Positions 55,246-63,874 of a DNA stretch of 64,000 nucleotides are shown here, in pieces. The notes beneath the pieces were generated by a model. It worked only from the letters and a program-made list of their open reading frames with translations, made no database searches and had not been told where the DNA came from. The stretch comes from JACPDH01 sp041671505. GTDB lineage: Bacteria; Acidobacteriota; Thermoanaerobaculia; Gp7-AA8. Positions within the stretch are counted from its first letter, which is position 1, and every line of letters starts with the position of its first letter. Position numbers and translations under genes: made by a program. The stretch covers positions 100,665 through 164,664 of the forward strand of contig JBAZBK010000015.1 in NCBI GenBank assembly GCA_041671505.1, written 5' to 3'.

Positions 55246-56676
55246 TCACGCTCCGAGAAGCTTCGCCGCTGCCTGCAGCAGCTCTGTCACCGGCGCCGGA
55301 ATCCAGACGCCCATCATCAGGAGCAGCGCGAGGCTCGCGAACATCGGCACGATCTTCAGCGGGTTCTCCCTATACGCCTTCCCCTCGGGGTCCTCCGGCG
55401 GCTCTCCCTGAACCACCGCGAGAACCGTGCTTCCCATGCCGATGAAGATCACCCCGAGCAGCAGCAGATAGAGGGTGGCGATGACGTAGCGGTGGCTGTC
55501 GATCGCCGCGACGAGGATCAGCAACTCGCTCACGAACGGGCCGAACGGCGGCGCGCCGGTGATCGCGAGGAAACCGACGAGGAAGAGCCCTCCCGAGATC
55601 GGCAGGCGCCGTATCGCGCCGGTGACGTCCTCGAGCCGCTTGCTCTTGAAGGCGCGGTGGATGTTCCCCGCCGCGAGGAAGAGCACCCCCTTCGCGAGCG
55701 CGTTGTTCACGGTGTGAAGCAGTGCCGCGAAGATCGCCGGGCCGCCGATGCCGATCGCGAGGACGAGGATCCCCATGTGCTCGACGCTCGAGTAGGCGAG
55801 GAGGCGCTTGAAATCGCGCTGGCCAATCATGAAGACCGCAGCGGTCGTCATCGACAGCAGGCCTAACGCGACCATCAGGCTGCGCGCGAAGTCGCCCTGG
55901 CCTCCCGCGTCGGCGACGCGGTAGACGCGCAGCAGCGCGACGAAGGCGCAGGTCGTCATCCCGCCGGCGAGGAGCGCGCCGACGACTCCCGGGGCCTCGC
56001 CGTAGGCGTCGGGCTTCCAGGTGTGGAGCGGCGCGAGCCCCATCTTCGCGCCATAGCCGACGAGAAGGAGCACGAAGGCGGTGCGGAGCCAGGGGGCCGA
56101 GAGGTCGCTTCCCGCCCTGACCAGATCGCCGAACATGAGCGTAGGTTCGCCGAGGCCGATGAGGGCGGAGTAGGCGAGGAAGAGCGTGCCTAACAGGGCG
56201 AGCGCGATGCCGACCGAGCCGACCATCAGGTACTTCCAGGTCGCCTCGAGCGAGCGCTGGTTCTGGTTGAAGTAGAGGAGGAGCGCCGTCGAGAGCGTCG
56301 TCGCTTCCATCGCGACCCACATCAGCGTCAGGTGCTGCGAGAGCATCAGCAGGCTCGTCATCGCAAGGAAGATGAGCAGGACCGTGCAGAAGACGCGGTT
56401 CGGGCGCTCGGAGCGGACGCGCAGGTAGCCGATGCTGTAGACGGCGCAGACGAGGAAGACGATCGAGACGAGGACGAGCCCGAGGCTTCCGAGCGCGTCG
56501 AGCTCGAGCCAGCGGCTGGCGTCGGTCAGGCGCAGGCCCATCGTGACGATCGCGATCGAGGCGGCGGTGTGCGCCGCGCCGGTCAGGGCGACGATCCAGG
56601 GGCGCACCCGCTCCGAGGGGACGAGGAACGCCGCAAGGGCGGCGAGGAGCGGAACGATCACTAAGACGAGGACCAT
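55246..56676 (-). CDS. HyfF/NuoN-M-like antiporter subunit
   Basis: 476 residues, about 14 membrane helices. Conserved pumping residues: Glu in LMWVAMEATTLSTALLLY (helix 5), Lys in GYGAKMGLAPLHTWKPDAYGEAP (helix 7), Lys/His in DFKRLLAYSSVEHMG and HTVNNALAKGVLFL. Matches HyfF rather than NuoN by the EAPGVVGALLAGG and GNIHRAFKSK segments. Two bases separate it from the previous stop codon and its own stop overlaps the large-subunit gene. Confidence 0.92.
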   Translation of the reverse strand: MVLVLVIVPLLAALAAFLVPSERVRPWIVALTGAAHTAASIAIVTMGLRLTDASRWLELDALGSLGLVLVSIVFLVCAVYSIGYLRVRSERPNRVFCTVLLIFLAMTSLLMLSQHLTLMWVAMEATTLSTALLLYFNQNQRSLEATWKYLMVGSVGIALALLGTLFLAYSALIGLGEPTLMFGDLVRAGSDLSAPWLRTAFVLLLVGYGAKMGLAPLHTWKPDAYGEAPGVVGALLAGGMTTCAFVALLRVYRVADAGGQGDFARSLMVALGLLSMTTAAVFMIGQRDFKRLLAYSSVEHMGILVLAIGIGGPAIFAALLHTVNNALAKGVLFLAAGNIHRAFKSKRLEDVTGAIRRLPISGGLFLVGFLAITGAPPFGPFVSELLILVAAIDSHRYVIATLYLLLLGVIFIGMGSTVLAVVQGEPPEDPEGKAYRENPLKIVPMFASLALLLMMGVWIPAPVTELLQAAAKLLGA

Positions 56677-56678
56677 CG

Positions 56679-57314
56679 CTATTCCCTCAGGCGCGAGAGG
56701 TTCTCGGTGTCAAGCGACGAGAACTCGCGCTGAATGTGGTTGAGGACGATCCCCATCACGAAGATGCCGACGACGAGGTCGAGCAGCACGCCGACTTCGA
56801 CCAGCATCGACTGATAGAGGAGCAGGCCGAAGACATAGATGCCGTTCTCCAGCATGAGATAGCCGGCGACCTGCGAGATCGCCTTGCGCCTCGTCGTCAG
56901 GACGAGAAAGCCGGCGAGCAGTGTCGCGAGCGCGGCGGGAACGAAGAGCCCGCTCTTGTGCGCCGCGGCGAGCGGCAGCATGTCGGCGAAGAGGAGCGCC
57001 CCCGCGGTGCCGACGGCGCAGAGGAAGAGCGACGGGATGAAACCAAGGTACGGTTCGACCTCGTGGTGGATGTGGACGTCGCGGATCGCCTTGAAGAGGA
57101 AGGCGGGGATCGCGATTCCCTTGATCCCCGCGGTCATCGCGACGATCGCGACGAGGCGGAAGGTCGCGTGCGACTCGACGTAGAGCGGGAGGAGCGCGAG
57201 AAGAATCCCCTGCAGCGCGACGACGCGGATGACCGAGCGCAGGCTCGCCGTCCCGAGGATGAAGAAGTTCGTCAGGAGCAGGATGATCAGGACGCTGTCT
57301 GCAATCGGCGGCAT
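56679..57314 (-). CDS. HyfE/NuoK-like subunit
   Basis: 211 residues, six membrane helices. The NuoK-type Glu is present in GYLMLENGIYVFGLLL, and the HyfE-type N-terminal extension is present (IKGIAIPAFLFKAIRDVHIHHEVEPY). Forms part of the proton path between the NuoH-like and antiporter-like subunits. Gap of four bases to the upstream gene. Confidence 0.92.
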   Translation of the reverse strand: MPPIADSVLIILLLTNFFILGTASLRSVIRVVALQGILLALLPLYVESHATFRLVAIVAMTAGIKGIAIPAFLFKAIRDVHIHHEVEPYLGFIPSLFLCAVGTAGALLFADMLPLAAAHKSGLFVPAALATLLAGFLVLTTRRKAISQVAGYLMLENGIYVFGLLLYQSMLVEVGVLLDLVVGIFVMGIVLNHIQREFSSLDTENLSRLRE

Positions 57315-57318
57315 CGGC

Positions 57319-58218
57319 TTACCTCAGGACCAGTACGACGGCAAATCCCGCGATGAGGCTCGCGGTGACGAGTAATTGCGGGACGCGGACGAGGCGCAGG
57401 CGCGCCATGCCGCTCTCGACCAGCCCGATCACGACGCCGATGGCGAGGATCGCGCCGAGGAATGCGGGGAGGTCGACGAGGATCGATCCGGTCGCGGGGA
57501 GGATGACGCCGGCGATCAGCGCGCAGTAGACGAACAGCTTCATCGCGGCGCCCCAGAGGATCAGGCCGAAGGCGGGTCCGCTGTGGTCGAGCACCATCAC
57601 CTCGTGGATCATCGTCAGCTCGAGGTGCGTGTTCGGATCGTCGAACGGCACGCGCGAGTTCTCCGCGAGAAGGACGAGGAACCAACTCGCGATGACGAGC
57701 ACGAGCGCGGCGCTGGCGCTCTGCCAGTGGCGCCCGTCCATCGTCATGAAGCTCGAGAGCGAGAGGCCGCCCGACACGCGGGCGAGGGCGAGGAAGCCGA
57801 AGAAGAGCGCAGGCTCGGCGAGGGCGGCGAAGGTGAGCTCTCGGGCCGCGCCCATACCCTCGAACGCTGAGCCGGTATCGAGCGCGGCGGCCGTCGTGCA
57901 GAAGCGGGCGAGGGCGAAGAGGTAGACGAAGACGATGATGTCGCCGGTGAACGAGAGTGGCGCGGAGGCGCCGGCGAGAGGAAGCATCAGCGACGCGAGC
58001 AGCGGCGCGACGATCGCGACCGCGGGCCCGACCAGGAAGATCCAGGTCGTCGTCGTGCTGATGACCGATCCCTTTCGCAGGCTCTTCGCGATGTCGTAGT
58101 AGGCCTGAAGCAGTGGCTGCCCGGTACGGCCGGCCATGATCGCCTTCGTCCTGTTGATGACGCCGAGAAGGAACGGCGACGCGACGACGACGAGGAGAAT
58201 CTGTGCGAGGGCTCTCAT
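57319..58218 (-). CDS. HyfC/NuoH-like subunit
   Basis: 299 residues, eight membrane helices. Signature ENSRVPFDDPNTHLELTMIHEVMVLDHSGP, the HyfC/HycD version of the NuoH E-channel loop, and FAALAEPALFFGFLALARV. Anchors the peripheral arm at the quinone-like cavity. ATG at 58218 overlaps the preceding stop as ATGA. Confidence 0.93.
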   Translation of the reverse strand: MRALAQILLVVVASPFLLGVINRTKAIMAGRTGQPLLQAYYDIAKSLRKGSVISTTTTWIFLVGPAVAIVAPLLASLMLPLAGASAPLSFTGDIIVFVYLFALARFCTTAAALDTGSAFEGMGAARELTFAALAEPALFFGFLALARVSGGLSLSSFMTMDGRHWQSASAALVLVIASWFLVLLAENSRVPFDDPNTHLELTMIHEVMVLDHSGPAFGLILWGAAMKLFVYCALIAGVILPATGSILVDLPAFLGAILAIGVVIGLVESGMARLRLVRVPQLLVTASLIAGFAVVLVLR

Positions 58219-60167
58219 AGGGCACTCCAGACGAGAAGGACGACGAGCGTGAGGCCGATCGACATGAGGTAGTACTGCAGGCGCCCGCTCTGCAGGAAGC
58301 GGACGAAACCGGCGAGCCACTCGGCGCCGCGGAGGGCGGGAAGGAGCGCGCGGTCGAGCACCGGATCGGGGACGTGGCTCTCGAACGTCGAGGCGCGGGG
58401 GAAGAGCGGGAGCTTGCCCGGCTCGTGGACGACGGCGGGCATCGCCCAGGCGAAGACGCCGGTGACCGACTGCGCGAGCGACGACGCGGTGTACTGCGCG
58501 CGCGGCACGGCGGTCGCGTAGCCGCAGTCCCACGTCGGCGCGGCGCTCCGCGAGCGGGCGAGGCGCGCGACGAGGGCGAAGGCGATCGCGCAGCAGAGCG
58601 CGACCGCAATCGCTCCGGCCTGCACTGGAGCGAGAATTGCGCCTAACTCGACAGGCGGCAGGAGCGGCGCGGCGACGGCGGTGGCGCGGCCGAGCAAAGG
58701 CGCGACGAGCGTCGGCGCGAGGCCGATTGCGGCGCAGGCGAGGGCGAGCGGGGCCATCGCGGCGCGCATGGCGAGCGGGCTCTCGTGCGCGAGCGACGCT
58801 TCATCGCTTCGCGGCATTCCGAGAAAGACGGCGCCGAACGCCTTGACGAAGCAGGCGAGGGCGAGCGCGCCGGTTAGGGCAAGAGCGGGAGCGACTCCGA
58901 GGATGAGGAGAGAGGTCCAATCGGCGCGGGGGGCGGCGACGCTGCCGAAGCTTCCGAGGTAGATCAGGAATTCGCTCACGAACCCGTTGAGCGGCGGCAG
59001 GCCGCAGATCGCGATCGCGCCGGTGAGGAAGGCGAGCGCGGTCCACGGCATCCGGCGCGCGAGCCCTCCCATCCGGTCGATCGCGCGCGTGCCGCTCGCG
59101 TGGATCGCCGAGCCGGCGCTGAGGAAGAGGAGCGCCTTGAAGAGGCCGTGGTTCCAGACGTGCAGCAGCGCGCCGGCGAAGCCGAGAAACGCGACGCGCG
59201 GCGCGCCGTGCGCCTGGGCGAGCACGCCGATCCCGAGGCCGCAGACGATGATCCCGATGTTCTCGATGCTGTGGTAGGCGAGGAGACGCTTGAGGTCGTG
59301 CTGTGCGAGCGCGAAGGCGACGCCGAGGATGCTCGAGACGATCCCGAGGATGAGGAGAGTGGTGCCGAAGGCGAAGGGGAGCGCGTCGAAGAGCGAGAGG
59401 ACGCGGACGAGGCCGTAGATCCCCATCTTGATCACGACGCCCGACATCATCGCGGAGACGTGCGCGGGGGCCGCCGCGTGCGCGCCGGGGAGCCAGACAT
59501 GGAACGGCATCACGCCTGCCTTGATCCCGAAGCCGAAGATTGCGAGCGCGAAGATCGCCTTGCCGGCGGTCAGGGCGGCGGCTCCGGCGGGGAGCGGGAC
59601 GAAGGCCCAGGTGTGGGTGAGGGCGTGGAGCAGCGCGACTACTGCGAAGAGCGCGAGCATCGCGACGTGGCTCGCGGCGAGGTAGATCCATGCGGCCTGG
59701 CGCGATTCGGCCTCCTCGTGTTCGGTGGCGACGAGGAAGAACGCTGCGATCGTGACGATCTCCCACGCCGCGAGGAAGAGAATCGTGTTCCCCGCGGTCA
59801 GCACCGTCACGAGGCAGCCTGCAAGGATGCCGAAGAAGACGCGAACGTGCGCCGCGCGCCGCTCGCCCGCGGGCCAGTAGCGCTCGGCGTAGACGCCGCC
59901 GACACCGGCCATCAGGAAGGCGGGCGCGGCGAAGAACGCCGAGAGAGCGTCGACGCTGATCCGGAGCTCGCCTCCCGGGATCGCCCAGCGAAGCGTGAGC
60001 GAGGACGGTCCGCCGGTCAGGCCGATCGCGCAGCCTGCGAGTCCGGTGAGCGATCCCGCGACGATGACGAACGGCGTCGCGCGAATGGAGCCCCTGCCGG
60101 GCAGGAGCGCGAAGAGCCCGCTCGCGATGCAGAGGAGGGCGCCGATCGCAACGAGGAGCGCGCTCAT
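58215..60167 (-). CDS. HyfB/NuoL-like antiporter subunit 1
   Basis: 650 residues, about 16 membrane helices. Glu in LAAWEIVTIAAFF, Lys in GFGIKAGVMPFHVWLPGAHAAAP, HDLKRLLAYHSIENIG, Lys in LLHVWNHGLFKALLFLSAG. The hyf-specific WDCGY...QYTASSLA motif is near 540-560 and the C-terminal LQSGRLQYYLM end is present. Start at 60167 (GGAG upstream) overlaps the preceding stop as ATGA. Confidence 0.92.
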   Translation of the reverse strand: MSALLVAIGALLCIASGLFALLPGRGSIRATPFVIVAGSLTGLAGCAIGLTGGPSSLTLRWAIPGGELRISVDALSAFFAAPAFLMAGVGGVYAERYWPAGERRAAHVRVFFGILAGCLVTVLTAGNTILFLAAWEIVTIAAFFLVATEHEEAESRQAAWIYLAASHVAMLALFAVVALLHALTHTWAFVPLPAGAAALTAGKAIFALAIFGFGIKAGVMPFHVWLPGAHAAAPAHVSAMMSGVVIKMGIYGLVRVLSLFDALPFAFGTTLLILGIVSSILGVAFALAQHDLKRLLAYHSIENIGIIVCGLGIGVLAQAHGAPRVAFLGFAGALLHVWNHGLFKALLFLSAGSAIHASGTRAIDRMGGLARRMPWTALAFLTGAIAICGLPPLNGFVSEFLIYLGSFGSVAAPRADWTSLLILGVAPALALTGALALACFVKAFGAVFLGMPRSDEASLAHESPLAMRAAMAPLALACAAIGLAPTLVAPLLGRATAVAAPLLPPVELGAILAPVQAGAIAVALCCAIAFALVARLARSRSAAPTWDCGYATAVPRAQYTASSLAQSVTGVFAWAMPAVVHEPGKLPLFPRASTFESHVPDPVLDRALLPALRGAEWLAGFVRFLQSGRLQYYLMSIGLTLVVLLVWSAL

Positions 60168-62110
60168 CGCCACGCTCCGAGCAGCGGGTAGACGATCGCC
60201 CAGCAGATCCCGGCGACGAGCGTCACGAAAATATAGAGCAAGTACTCGGGGAGGCGTCCGTGCTGAACCCAGCGGAAACGCATCGCGCGGCGCACCCAGC
60301 GCTCGGCGGCCGGCATGTAGAGCTTCTCGAAGAACGGCTCGCGGGTGTCCACCGCGAAGCTGGCCGTTGCCGGAAAGATTCCGTCAGGTGCCGAACCTTC
60401 CGCCCTTGGCCGGAAGAACCCGGGCGTCAGTCGCTCGCTGATCCACTCGCCTAACGAGCGTCCGGTGTACTGCATCCGTGCCGTCGGCGCCGCGTAGCCG
60501 CAGTCCCAGGTGACCGCGCGCGGGCTCTGCTTCGTCGCTGCGAGGAGTGCGGCAAACAGAAGCGCGGCAGCAACCGCCGCGAGCTGCACCGGCAGGGAGA
60601 TCGCCCGGAGGAACGGAGCAGCATGAAGCGTGGTACCCGGCGCGACGACCTCGAGCGGTGCGACGAGCGCCGTCGGGAAGAGCCCGAGCGCGAATACCGC
60701 CGCGACCAGGACGACGAGCGGGATCGTCATGAGGCGCGGCGCCTCGTGCGCGTGCTCCGCGCTCGCGCTTCGCGCGGAGCCCAGGAAGATCGTCCCCGTC
60801 AAGCGGACGAACGAGACGACCGCGAGCGCGCCGACGATGGCGAGCAGCGCCGCGCCGAACGCGACCATGCTCCCGCTCGTCGACACGGTGAAGAAACCGT
60901 AGTAGAGGAGCGCTTCGCTCACGAACGCATTCGCACCCGGGAGCGCCGACGCGGCGCACGCGCCGGCGACGAAGGCCGCGCCGGTCACCGGCATCTGCTT
61001 CAGCAGCCCTCCCATCGCGTCGATCCGCCGCGTCCCGGTCGCGTGCATCACGCTTCCGGCACCGAGGAAGAGGAGACCCTTGAAGAGGCTGTGGTTCCAG
61101 ACGTGAAGGATCGCGGCGGCGTAGCCGATCGCCGTCAGCGCCGGGAGCTGCGCCGAGCGGCCGAACGTCGCGACGCCGATCGCCGTCACGATGATCCCGA
61201 CGTTCTCCACGCTCGACCAGGCGAGCGCGCGCTTCATGTCGCCTTCGCCGATCGCGAGGCTGATCGCGACGAGCGCGCCGGCGAGGCCGAGCGCGACGAG
61301 GAGCCCGCCCCACCAGAGCGGCGGCGCCTCCAGCCACGTCAGCGTTCGAACGAGGCCGTAGACGCCGACCTTCAGCATCGCGCCGGAGAGAATCGCCGAA
61401 ACATGGCTCGGCGCGTTCGCGTGCGCGCCAGGGAGCCAGAAGTGAAGTGGCACGATCCCCGCCTTGAAGCCGAAGCCGAAGATCGCGAGGAGGAAGATCA
61501 GCGTCGACGCGATCGCTCCCGCCCCCGCGATCGGCCCTAACGTAAAGCTCCCGGCGAGGTCGCGCATCACGACGAACATCGCGAAGAGCGCGAGCGTCCC
61601 CACGTGCGTCGCGACGAGGTAGATCCAGGCCGCCTCACGCACTTCGGCGTTCCGGTCGTCCGCCGCGATGAGGAAGAACGAGGCGAGCGCCATCGTCTCC
61701 CAGGCGAAGAGGAAGAGGAGCGCGTGCGCGGCGATGACGACCGTCGCCATCCCGGCGAGGAGGAGTCCCGTGAAAAGTCGGACGCGCGTGGCCGAGCGCT
61801 GCTCGCTCGCGGGCCAGTAGGCGAGGCCGTAGACCGACGCGAGCGCACCGAGGATGAAGATCGGGGCGAGGAACGCGGCGGCGAGGGGATCGAGGAGGAT
61901 CGAGAGCTCTGCGTACGGAAGTTGCCACGCGGCAGACGCGGTGAGTGAGCTGGCGGTGCGAAACGTCTCCACGACCGTCACGAGCCCGCAGATCGAGCCG
62001 GTGACCGAGAGCAGGGCGCTCGCGATCTCGCCGCCGCGGCCGCGCGCCACGAGCGCCGGAACGCCGCTGAGCGCGAGCAGCGCGAGCCCCGCCAGCAGCA
62101 GCGCGAGCAT
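60164..62110 (-). CDS. HyfB/D-like antiporter subunit 2
   Basis: 648 residues, paralogue of the next gene in the operon. Glu in LFAWETMALASFF, Lys in GFGFKAGIVPLHFWLPGAHANAP, DMKRALAWSSVENVG, Lys in HVWNHSLFKGLLFLGAG, and again WDCGYAAPTARMQYTGRSL. The duplicated HyfB-type subunit plus HyfF gives three antiporter-like subunits, as in E. coli Hyf. The start at 62110 overlaps the EIIA-like gene stop as TGATG; the frame continues upstream but in shadow of that gene. Confidence 0.92.
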   Translation of the reverse strand: MLALLLAGLALLALSGVPALVARGRGGEIASALLSVTGSICGLVTVVETFRTASSLTASAAWQLPYAELSILLDPLAAAFLAPIFILGALASVYGLAYWPASEQRSATRVRLFTGLLLAGMATVVIAAHALLFLFAWETMALASFFLIAADDRNAEVREAAWIYLVATHVGTLALFAMFVVMRDLAGSFTLGPIAGAGAIASTLIFLLAIFGFGFKAGIVPLHFWLPGAHANAPSHVSAILSGAMLKVGVYGLVRTLTWLEAPPLWWGGLLVALGLAGALVAISLAIGEGDMKRALAWSSVENVGIIVTAIGVATFGRSAQLPALTAIGYAAAILHVWNHSLFKGLLFLGAGSVMHATGTRRIDAMGGLLKQMPVTGAAFVAGACAASALPGANAFVSEALLYYGFFTVSTSGSMVAFGAALLAIVGALAVVSFVRLTGTIFLGSARSASAEHAHEAPRLMTIPLVVLVAAVFALGLFPTALVAPLEVVAPGTTLHAAPFLRAISLPVQLAAVAAALLFAALLAATKQSPRAVTWDCGYAAPTARMQYTGRSLGEWISERLTPGFFRPRAEGSAPDGIFPATASFAVDTREPFFEKLYMPAAERWVRRAMRFRWVQHGRLPEYLLYIFVTLVAGICWAIVYPLLGAWR

Positions 62111-62766
62111 CACTCCGGCCCTTCGAGGTCTGCGGCCGCGCCGAGGATCGCCTCGGGGGCGCGGCTCTTCACCGCGGTGCGGAAGCCGGGGTCGCGAAGG
62201 GCGTGTGCGAGGCGCGCGAGCATCGCGAGGTGAACGTGCACGGTGGGGCAGAGCATGAAGAAGAACGTGTCGACCATCTGACCGTCGCCGTTGCCGACCT
62301 TGATCGGTGAGGCGAGGAACGAGAGGGAGACGACGGCCCCGGCGGAGTCGAGGATGATCGGTGCGCGGACGTGAGGGATCGCGATGCCGTCGCCGACCGG
62401 CGTGATGCCGATCGCCTCGCGACCGAGAAGGATCTCGCGGAGAAGCTCGCGATCGTCGTCGTCGGCGATCGTCAGCTGGTCGACGATGGATCGCAGCGCG
62501 AGCTCGAGCGACGCGGAGGGGACGTCGAAATGGACGCCTCCGGCGCGGAGCGCGTCGGTCAGGGTCGGCGCTGCGGCGTCCTGTTCGAACGCGCGCGGGG
62601 AGACGTCGATGCGGCGCTCGGTTGCCCACTCGAGCAGCTCGGAGCGGTTGATGCGGTACTGGCCGCGGATGCGCTGCGCGGGGAGCGAGTTCTCCTCGAT
62701 CCAGTCGTAGACCTTGTCGTCGGCGACGCCGAGGAGCGAGGCGGCCTGGTTGACCGTCAGCTTCAT
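62110..62766 (-). CDS. HTH plus PTS EIIA(Ntr)-like regulatory protein
   Basis: 218 residues. An excisionase/MerR-type HTH at about 1-52 (LTVNQAASLLGVADDKVYDWIEENSLPA, YRINRSELLEWA), then an EIIA-Ntr/fructose-type domain (about 72-212) with phosphorylatable His in GDGIAIPHVR near 133. No transport EIIB/EIIC in the window, so a regulatory phospho-acceptor. Second of two such genes, overlapping as ATGA. Confidence 0.88.
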   Translation of the reverse strand: MKLTVNQAASLLGVADDKVYDWIEENSLPAQRIRGQYRINRSELLEWATERRIDVSPRAFEQDAAAPTLTDALRAGGVHFDVPSASLELALRSIVDQLTIADDDDRELLREILLGREAIGITPVGDGIAIPHVRAPIILDSAGAVVSLSFLASPIKVGNGDGQMVDTFFFMLCPTVHVHLAMLARLAHALRDPGFRTAVKSRAPEAILGAAADLEGPE

Positions 62767-63491
62767 CGCTTCCCCTTGCCGCGCGCGGCGGGCGCGATGC
62801 GCGCCTCCTCCTCGGCGATCGCCTCAATCGCCTCGGTTGCAGTGCGCGCCTCCGTTAGGCGCGCGACGAGGGAAGGAGAGGCGAAGAGCTTGATCGCGCG
62901 GGAGAGGGCGAGGAGGTGGCCCTGGGTGGAGCGGGCGAGGATCATCGCGATGACGCGCGGCTTGTGATGGTGCGGGTCGAGGAAGTCGAGAGGTGAGGCG
63001 AGGAGGGCGAGGAGCACCCGCTTGCGCGAGAAGCGGAAGGGGGCGGGATCGACGGGGTGAGGGAAGGCGGCGTCGTCGAGCAGCGCGGTGGAGCAGAGCG
63101 CTTCGCGTTCGCGGATCGAGCGGAGGAGCTGATCGCGATCGACGTGCGGGTCGAGCGCGGCCTCGCGGGTCATCAGGGCGAGGATCTCGTCGCGTGAGGC
63201 GGGCTGTGCGGCGAGCCAGACGTTCTCGGGGGACAGAAGCGGATGGATCGCGAGCTCGGAGGGCTCGAGCGCGTCGAGGACGGCGCGCTGCCCCTCGTGC
63301 TCGACGCGGCGGACCTCGTCGGTAAGCCACGCGTCGATGTCCAGGCGTCGGAATCGCCACTGCGCGCCGACGCGGACGGCGGGGAGCTGATTCCGGTCGA
63401 GCATACGGTAGACCGTCTTCTCCGAGACCATGAGGTATTCGGCGAGCTGGCGGATGGTCAGGATCTCCCCGGCGGTCAGGGTGTCAGGCAT
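62763..63491 (-). CDS. HTH plus PTS EIIA(Ntr)-like regulatory protein, first gene of hyf-like operon
   Basis: 242 residues. HTH_17 excisionase-type domain at about 8-62 (LTIRQLAEYLMVSEKTVYRMLDRNQLPA, WRFRRLDIDAWL), then an EIIA-2 domain (about 78-222) with the candidate phospho-His in DDAAFPHPVDP; ends in a basic tail. The ATG at 63491 was chosen because the HTH starts there; the open frame further upstream looks non-coding. Expected to sense phosphorelay state and perhaps bind DNA or modulate the ion-pumping complex (inference). Confidence 0.88.
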   Translation of the reverse strand: MPDTLTAGEILTIRQLAEYLMVSEKTVYRMLDRNQLPAVRVGAQWRFRRLDIDAWLTDEVRRVEHEGQRAVLDALEPSELAIHPLLSPENVWLAAQPASRDEILALMTREAALDPHVDRDQLLRSIREREALCSTALLDDAAFPHPVDPAPFRFSRKRVLLALLASPLDFLDPHHHKPRVIAMILARSTQGHLLALSRAIKLFASPSLVARLTEARTATEAIEAIAEEEARIAPAARGKGKR

Positions 63492-63874
63492 GACGAGGGT
63501 GAGCGTACGCTCCCATTGGGCGATTGTAAAGGACACCGATGGACAACTTAGGTCAATGACGGTCGAAAACTGGCGAGCGTGGCCGTCCGGCAGGGAGTCA
63601 GGGCGCAGGCGTGGAATCGCGGCGGCGGCCCGCCCTTCGTCAGCCAGCTCCGCGGGGCTGCTGCTCCAACTGTGCTTGATCGGCGGCCTGATGGGTGGGG
63701 GCGGGGGGAGGGAACGCAATCGGGCGGTTCCTCCATGCGAGCACGAACAAGTCTTTGACATTCGAGGCAAACCGAGGGAGCCTCGGGGGGACGCAACCGA
63801 AGCGGCGCGATCCGACGCGGATCGCCCGCGTCGCGGCCCGCGAGCCCGGCGCCCGGTCGTGGCAGGAGGAGGAG
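63492..63874. other. Non-coding stretch upstream of the hyf-like operon
   Basis: No convincing gene on either strand. It must contain the operon promoter, but I found no clear -35/-10 pair. A TACAAT is present on the minus strand near 63523-63528, without a well-placed -35. Confidence 0.4.
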
